A DNA stretch of 64,000 nucleotides, from NCBI RefSeq assembly GCF_001665875.1, contig NZ_LZTA01000081.1, forward strand, positions 62,001-126,000, written 5' to 3'. This stretch comes from Mycobacterium sp. 852002-40037_SCH5390672 (GTDB lineage Bacteria; Actinomycetota; Actinomycetes; Mycobacteriales; Mycobacteriaceae). The position numbers were made by a program, and so were the translations under genes. Position 1 is the first letter of the stretch, and the number at the start of each line of letters is the position of its first letter. Positions 59,917 through 64,000 of the stretch are shown piece after piece. The notes beneath the pieces are model-generated. The model did not search any database. It worked only from the letters and a program-made list of their open reading frames with translations, and was not told the DNA's origin.

Positions 59917-61317
59917 CTACCGGGCGAGCGCGAGCAGCTCCTCCATCCCCACCGCGAACTCGTCGGCCATCTCCCACAGGTCCGGCAGCAGATCCGGGCA
60001 GGCGACCAGGCCGATGTCGAGTTTGCCCTGCAGCGACATTGCGGTGATGTTGAGTCCCGAGCCGTGAAATATCGGCCCCAATGGATACATCGATTTGACC
60101 TCGCAGCCCAGCATGTACAGCGGAACCTGCGGCCCCGGCACGTTGGAGACCACCAAATTGTGCACCGGCATGCTGTCGGTGAACCTGGTTCTGGCATAGA
60201 GCCGCATTGCAATACCGAAAACCGCCGGCGCGGCGAATTGCGTCCAATCCTGCAACAGTGACGCGCCGATAGCTGAACTGTGTTCTTTGGCAACAGAATT
60301 GGCGTGAGCAATGGCTTTGAGGCGTTCCACCGGGTCGGTAATTTGAGTGTGCAAACTGGAAAGCATCGCCGAAACCTGATTGCGGCCCGGCCGGTCGGAT
60401 TTGCCGTGCACCGAAACCGGGACCGACGCCACCAGGGACGTATCCGGCAATTCGTTTCGGTCGCTCAGGTATTGGCGAAGCGCCCCGGAAACCAACGCCA
60501 TCACCACGTCGTTGACTTTGACGTCGAAATGGTTCTTCACCGTTTTGACGTCGTCGAGATCCAATTCGGCATAAGCGACGTTGCGGCGGTCACTGATCCT
60601 GGCGTTGAACGGGGTTCCCGGTGCCGCGAACGGACGTGCCATGGTCAGGCCGTCGCGCGCCCGTCGCACCGTGGCCAGCACCGACGAGACGGTGTCGGGC
60701 ACCGCGTTTGCCAGGTGCAGCGGCCGGGTCGCGAAGCGGACCAGCCCACCCGCCGCGATCTGCCATCCCTGGGCTCCGCCGACGCCTTCGGCCGGCTCCG
60801 GGGCGGGGGCGTCGGCTTCGGTCGCGCACAACTGCGACATCAAGTTGGCGCCGGTCACCCCGTCGACGCCGGCGTGGTGCACCTTGGTCATCACCGCCAG
60901 TCGCCCGTCGCGGTGGCAATCCGTGCCCGCGATGCCCTCGATGACCCACATCTCCCACAGCGGCCGGCCACGGTCCAACGGTGTCTGCGCGATGTGGCCG
61001 CAAATCTCGGAGAGCTCGGCCCGCCCTCCCGGAGCCGGCACTGCGATGCGATGCAGATGGCGATCGATATCGAATTTCTCGTCGTCCACCCAGACCGGGT
61101 GATCGAGATTCAGCGGACTGTCGGCGAGCTTTTCGCGAAACGTCGGGATCGCCTTGATGCGCAGCGCAAGGGCGTCGCGCAACCGGTCGAAGGCGTAGCC
61201 GCCCGGCACCGTCGACGTGTCCAGTTCGATGATCGAACACACATGCATGGGCTGTGACGACGTCTCCAGGTACAGGAAGCTGGCATCCAGGCCACTCAGC
61301 CGCTGCATGCGCAGCAT
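59917..61317 (-). CDS. Wax ester synthase/diacylglycerol acyltransferase (WS/DGAT)
   Basis: A 466-residue acyltransferase of the Tgs family. The catalytic HHxxxDG motif is HHAGVDG at residues 147-153, preceded by LWEMWVIEG near 120-128. The N-terminal MQRLSGLDASFLYLET and C-terminal NLVVSNVPGPQVPLYMLGCEV are typical. It should make triacylglycerol or wax ester from acyl-CoA, at the membrane face. ATG 61317 was chosen; ATG 61308 is near. It is divergent from panB. From memory there is no WS/DGAT between hip1 and panB in M. tuberculosis. Confidence 0.93.
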   Translation of the reverse strand: MLRMQRLSGLDASFLYLETSSQPMHVCSIIELDTSTVPGGYAFDRLRDALALRIKAIPTFREKLADSPLNLDHPVWVDDEKFDIDRHLHRIAVPAPGGRAELSEICGHIAQTPLDRGRPLWEMWVIEGIAGTDCHRDGRLAVMTKVHHAGVDGVTGANLMSQLCATEADAPAPEPAEGVGGAQGWQIAAGGLVRFATRPLHLANAVPDTVSSVLATVRRARDGLTMARPFAAPGTPFNARISDRRNVAYAELDLDDVKTVKNHFDVKVNDVVMALVSGALRQYLSDRNELPDTSLVASVPVSVHGKSDRPGRNQVSAMLSSLHTQITDPVERLKAIAHANSVAKEHSSAIGASLLQDWTQFAAPAVFGIAMRLYARTRFTDSMPVHNLVVSNVPGPQVPLYMLGCEVKSMYPLGPIFHGSGLNITAMSLQGKLDIGLVACPDLLPDLWEMADEFAVGMEELLALAR

Positions 61318-61441
61318 GGTATGTCTCACATCGCCGCGGCGGTGCAACTGCGCGAAAGAAATGGCAGAATGGCACCGTCAGACGAACCCGGGGACCCGTT
61401 AGCGGCCACGAGGATCGAACCGACCACCACTAGGGACAATG

Positions 61442-62290
61442 ATGTCTGAGCACAACGTTTACGGTGCCAACTCGCCTGCGCAGCCCGAAAAGGCGAGGCC
61501 CAAGATTCGCATCCACCACCTGCAGAAGATGAAGGCCGAAGGCCACAAGTGGGCCATGCTCACGGCCTACGACTATTCGACCGCCCGCATTTTCGACGAG
61601 GCCGGCATCCCGGTGCTGCTGGTCGGCGATTCCGCGGCCAACGTGGTGTACGGCTACGACACCACCGTGCCGGTCTCGATCGACGAGTTGATTCCGCTGG
61701 TGCGCGGCGTGGTGCGGGGTGCCCCGCACGCCCTGGTCGTCGCCGACCTGCCGTTCGGCAGCTACGAGGCCGGTCCGGCTGCCGCGCTGGCCACCGCCAC
61801 CCGATTCATGAAGGAGGGTGGCGCACACGCCGTCAAGCTCGAGGGCGGCGAGCGGGTGGCCGAGCAGATCGCCTGCCTGACCGCCGCCGGCATCCCCGTG
61901 ATGGCGCACATCGGGTTCACCCCCCAAAGTGTGAACGGCCTGGGCGGGTTCCGGGTGCAGGGGCGCGGTGACGCGGCGGAGCAGACGGTGCACGACGCGA
62001 TCGCCGTCGCCGAGGCCGGCGCATTCGCCGTTGTCATGGAGATGGTGCCCGCCGAGTTGGCCACCCAGATCACCGGCAAGCTCACCATCCCCACCGTCGG
62101 GATCGGAGCTGGACCGAACTGCGACGGCCAGGTCCTGGTTTGGCAGGACATGGCCGGCATGAGCAGCGGCAAGGCCGCCCGCTTCGTCAAGCGGTTCGCG
62201 GACATCGGTGGGGAATTACGCCGGGCCGCAACGCAATATGCGCAAGAGGTGGCCGGCGGGGTCTTCCCTGCCGACGAGCATTGCTTCTGA
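61442..62290 (+). CDS. panB: 3-Methyl-2-oxobutanoate hydroxymethyltransferase PanB
   Basis: A 282-residue enzyme that adds a hydroxymethyl group from methylene-THF to alpha-ketoisovalerate, the first step of pantothenate synthesis. Motifs: [20 protein letters not shown] near 36-55, [14 protein letters not shown] near 61-74, [10 protein letters not shown] near 100-109 and [15 protein letters not shown] near 223-237. ATG 61442 is preferred over 61439 because its AGGGAC ribosome site is at better distance. Confidence 0.96.
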   Translation: MSEHNVYGANSPAQPEKARPKIRIHHLQKMKAEGHKWAMLTAYDYSTARIFDEAGIPVLLVGDSAANVVYGYDTTVPVSIDELIPLVRGVVRGAPHALVVADLPFGSYEAGPAAALATATRFMKEGGAHAVKLEGGERVAEQIACLTAAGIPVMAHIGFTPQSVNGLGGFRVQGRGDAAEQTVHDAIAVAEAGAFAVVMEMVPAELATQITGKLTIPTVGIGAGPNCDGQVLVWQDMAGMSSGKAARFVKRFADIGGELRRAATQYAQEVAGGVFPADEHCF

Positions 62291-62493
62291 CCGCCGCGCA
62301 GCCGACCCAAAACGGGCAGTTACGCGCCCGGACCGGCGACCTGACGTTCACACCTGGTTGACGACGTTATCCCTGTCACAACGAAACCGCTGAAAAGCCT
62401 TGCGGTACAGGCATGTACGATTGCCCGCAGAGACGATTTGAACTCTGACGAGCAGGGGTGGACCACATCGACCGGGGGAATCGCGGTGATTTC

Positions 62494-63681
62494 GTGCACC
62501 GTCGAACGGTGTTGGCGTTGCCGCTGCTGGTGGCAGGAGGCATGGCTGTGGCCCAGACGCCACGCGCATCCGCCGAGCCTCCTCGTACCTCGCCGCAAGC
62601 AAGCCGATGGTCGCCCGAGCGCGCCAACCGCTGGTATCAGGCGCAGGGCTGGCCGGTCGGCGCGAACTACATCACCTCCAACGCCATCAATCAGCTGGAG
62701 ATGTTCCAGCGCGAAACCTTCGATCCCCGGCGCATCGAGACCGAACTGGGTTGGGCGCGGACCAACGGGTTCAACGCCATCCGGGTCTTCCTGCACGATC
62801 AGCTGTGGGCGCAGGATTACCGCGGGTTTCAGGGCCGTCTCGCGCAGTTTGTCGACATCGCGGCACGCCACGGCATCAAACCGCTGTTCGTCTTGTTCGA
62901 TTCGTGTTGGGATCCGTTCCCCCAAGCGGGTCCGCAACGCGCGCCGAGGCCGGGCATCCACAACTCCGGCTGGGTGCAAAGTCCGGGAGGGGCGCGCCTC
63001 GACGACCGTGGCTACCTGCACACCATGCGCGGCTACGTCACCGGGGTCCTGACCCAGTTCCGCAATGACGACCGAATCTTGGGCTGGGACCTGTGGAACG
63101 AGCCGGATAACCCCGCGAACGCCTACGCCTCGGTCGAGCGGAACGACAAGGTGGAACTGGTGGCCCAGTTGCTGCCGCAGGTGTTCGAGTGGGCGCGGCT
63201 GGTTGATCCATGCCAGCCGTTGACCAGTGGCGTCTGGCACGGCGAGTGGGCCGACCCGGGACGGCGCAGCGTCATCAGCGGCATCCAGCTCGACAACTCA
63301 GACGTCATCACGTTCCATTCCTACGCCGGCCCGGCGGAGTTCGAGGGGCGCATCGCCGAGCTCGTCGGCCTGGGCCGCCCGATCCTGTGCACGGAGTACA
63401 TGGCCCGGCCGCTGGGCAGCACGGTCTCCGACATCCTGCCGATCGCGAAGCGCGCCGGCGTCGGCGCCTTCAACTGGGGATTCGTCGCCGGGAAGACGCA
63501 GACCTTCTTCCCCTGGGATTCCTGGGACCACCCGAATCCGGATCCCGCGATGCCGCGGGAGTGGTTTCACGACCTGCTGGGCCCCGACGGACGGCCATTC
63601 CGCGACACCGAGATCCAGACGATCCTGGAGTTGAGCGACCTGGCGATGCATCTGCAGCCGCCACCACCACCGGCCGGCTGA
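62494..63681 (+). CDS. Exported GH5-like glycoside hydrolase (cellulase/xylanase family)
   Basis: A 395-residue TIM-barrel glycosidase. The start carries a twin-arginine-like signal (VHRRTVLALPLLVAGG to about residue 28). The acid/base glutamate is in LGWDLWNEPDNP near residue 203 and the nucleophile glutamate in ILCTEYMARP near 309. Both key residues of the GH5 superfamily are present. Target glycan unknown, possibly host or envelope polysaccharide. GTG 62494 is chosen; GTG 62458 adds 12 residues ahead of the Arg pair. Similar proteins are annotated as xylanase in M. avium, from memory. Confidence 0.82.
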   Translation: MHRRTVLALPLLVAGGMAVAQTPRASAEPPRTSPQASRWSPERANRWYQAQGWPVGANYITSNAINQLEMFQRETFDPRRIETELGWARTNGFNAIRVFLHDQLWAQDYRGFQGRLAQFVDIAARHGIKPLFVLFDSCWDPFPQAGPQRAPRPGIHNSGWVQSPGGARLDDRGYLHTMRGYVTGVLTQFRNDDRILGWDLWNEPDNPANAYASVERNDKVELVAQLLPQVFEWARLVDPCQPLTSGVWHGEWADPGRRSVISGIQLDNSDVITFHSYAGPAEFEGRIAELVGLGRPILCTEYMARPLGSTVSDILPIAKRAGVGAFNWGFVAGKTQTFFPWDSWDHPNPDPAMPREWFHDLLGPDGRPFRDTEIQTILELSDLAMHLQPPPPPAG

Positions 63682-63691
63682 CGGGCATCGG

Positions 63692-64000
63692 TCAGCGGCA
63701 CCGATTCTGGAAGTCGGTCAACGGCTGGCGAATGCCCTCGAGGTCAGCGTGGGTCTGCGGGTTGGCATCCATGTACTCCTTCAGCTGCGCGCGCATGTCG
63801 TCGCGGGGCTGCCCCTTCAAACCGGTGAAGTACGCGTTGACGTCCGGGTGTGTGAACAGATACGCCGACGTCGCCGCGGCAACGCCCGACGACACCTGGG
63901 CCAGATCGGCTGCCGTGCAATTCGGTTGCGACGAGGGAGCCGGTTCCGGATCGTCCATCGGCCAGTCCGCGGCAGCCGAACCCGCCGTCGCGAACAGCAT
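63692..64000 (-). CDS. Hemophore-like exported protein (5' end cut by window edge)
   Basis: A mycobacterial hemophore-related protein. The visible 102 residues include the end of a signal peptide (GSAAADWP), a Pro-rich spacer, then a domain with two cysteines (NCTAADLAQVSSGVAAATSA and DFQNRC at the end), and the typical THPDVNAYFTGL and LKEYMDANPQTHADL segments. The family includes the heme-binding Rv0203. The start is not certain because an ATG lies exactly at the window edge (64000) and the signal peptide probably extends beyond it. It is convergent with the glycosidase. Confidence 0.8.
   Translation of the reverse strand: MLFATAGSAAADWPMDDPEPAPSSQPNCTAADLAQVSSGVAAATSAYLFTHPDVNAYFTGLKGQPRDDMRAQLKEYMDANPQTHADLEGIRQPLTDFQNRCR

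Overview
The window is high-GC actinobacterial DNA. Gene content and order identify it as a Mycobacterium, probably a slow grower outside the M. tuberculosis complex. From 113 to about 62,290 the genes follow, from memory of H37Rv, the order Rv2186c to Rv2225. This covers fadD15, pimB', ripC, trpD, ctaE-qcrCAB, mmpS3, ctaF-ctaC, asnB, adoK, cob genes, ilvE, gcvT, pepB, ephD, dlaT, lipB-lipA, glnA1, glnE, glnA2, a caeA/hip1 pair and panB. Comparisons with H37Rv are recalled, not computed; no species call is made.

Layout. 0-8.2 kb: envelope and lipid genes (acyl-CoA ligase, PIM mannosyltransferase, NlpC/P60 hydrolase) and an exonuclease/GIY-YIG fusion. 8.2-9.4 kb: a small island of tiny, atypical ORFs with visibly lower GC. 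9.4-18.7 kb: trpD, then the respiratory block encoding cytochrome bc1 and the aa3 oxidase subunits CtaE, CtaF and CtaC, with MmpS3 and its membrane partner. 18.8-31.5 kb: housekeeping metabolism (asnB, adenosine kinase, Fe-S carrier, glycerate kinase, cobUTS, ilvE, gcvT, pepB). 31.5-34 kb: an FAD oxidoreductase/SRPBCC pair and a small membrane protein. 34-41.8 kb: EphD fusion, the E2 subunit DlaT, lipoate synthesis (lipB-lipA, which makes the cofactor DlaT carries) and membrane proteins. 42-43.5 kb: glnA1 under a well-formed GlnR operator. 43.5-50.5 kb: an accessory catabolic-looking cluster with its own TetR regulator. 50.6-56.5 kb: an F420-type oxidoreductase and thioesterase coupled to glnE, then glnA2. 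56.6-64 kb: two exported serine proteases, a WS/DGAT acyltransferase, panB, a secreted GH5-like glycosidase and a truncated hemophore-like gene at the edge.

The nitrogen genes form a unit: GlnA1 carries the adenylylation tyrosine (Tyr406), GlnE is the adenylyltransferase that modifies it, and a four-box GlnR site lies upstream of glnA1. The most unusual part is the 43.5-50.5 kb insertion between glnA1 and glnE. It combines a TetR gene with a perfect palindromic operator in its divergent promoter, two overlapping carboxymuconolactone-decarboxylase-like genes, an SMP-30-like beta-propeller, an alpha/beta hydrolase with alanine in place of the nucleophile, two quinone-oxidoreductase-like enzymes and a broken old-yellow-enzyme gene. 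Near-duplicate terminators flank it. The small-ORF island at 8.2-9.4 kb is the second place worth attention.
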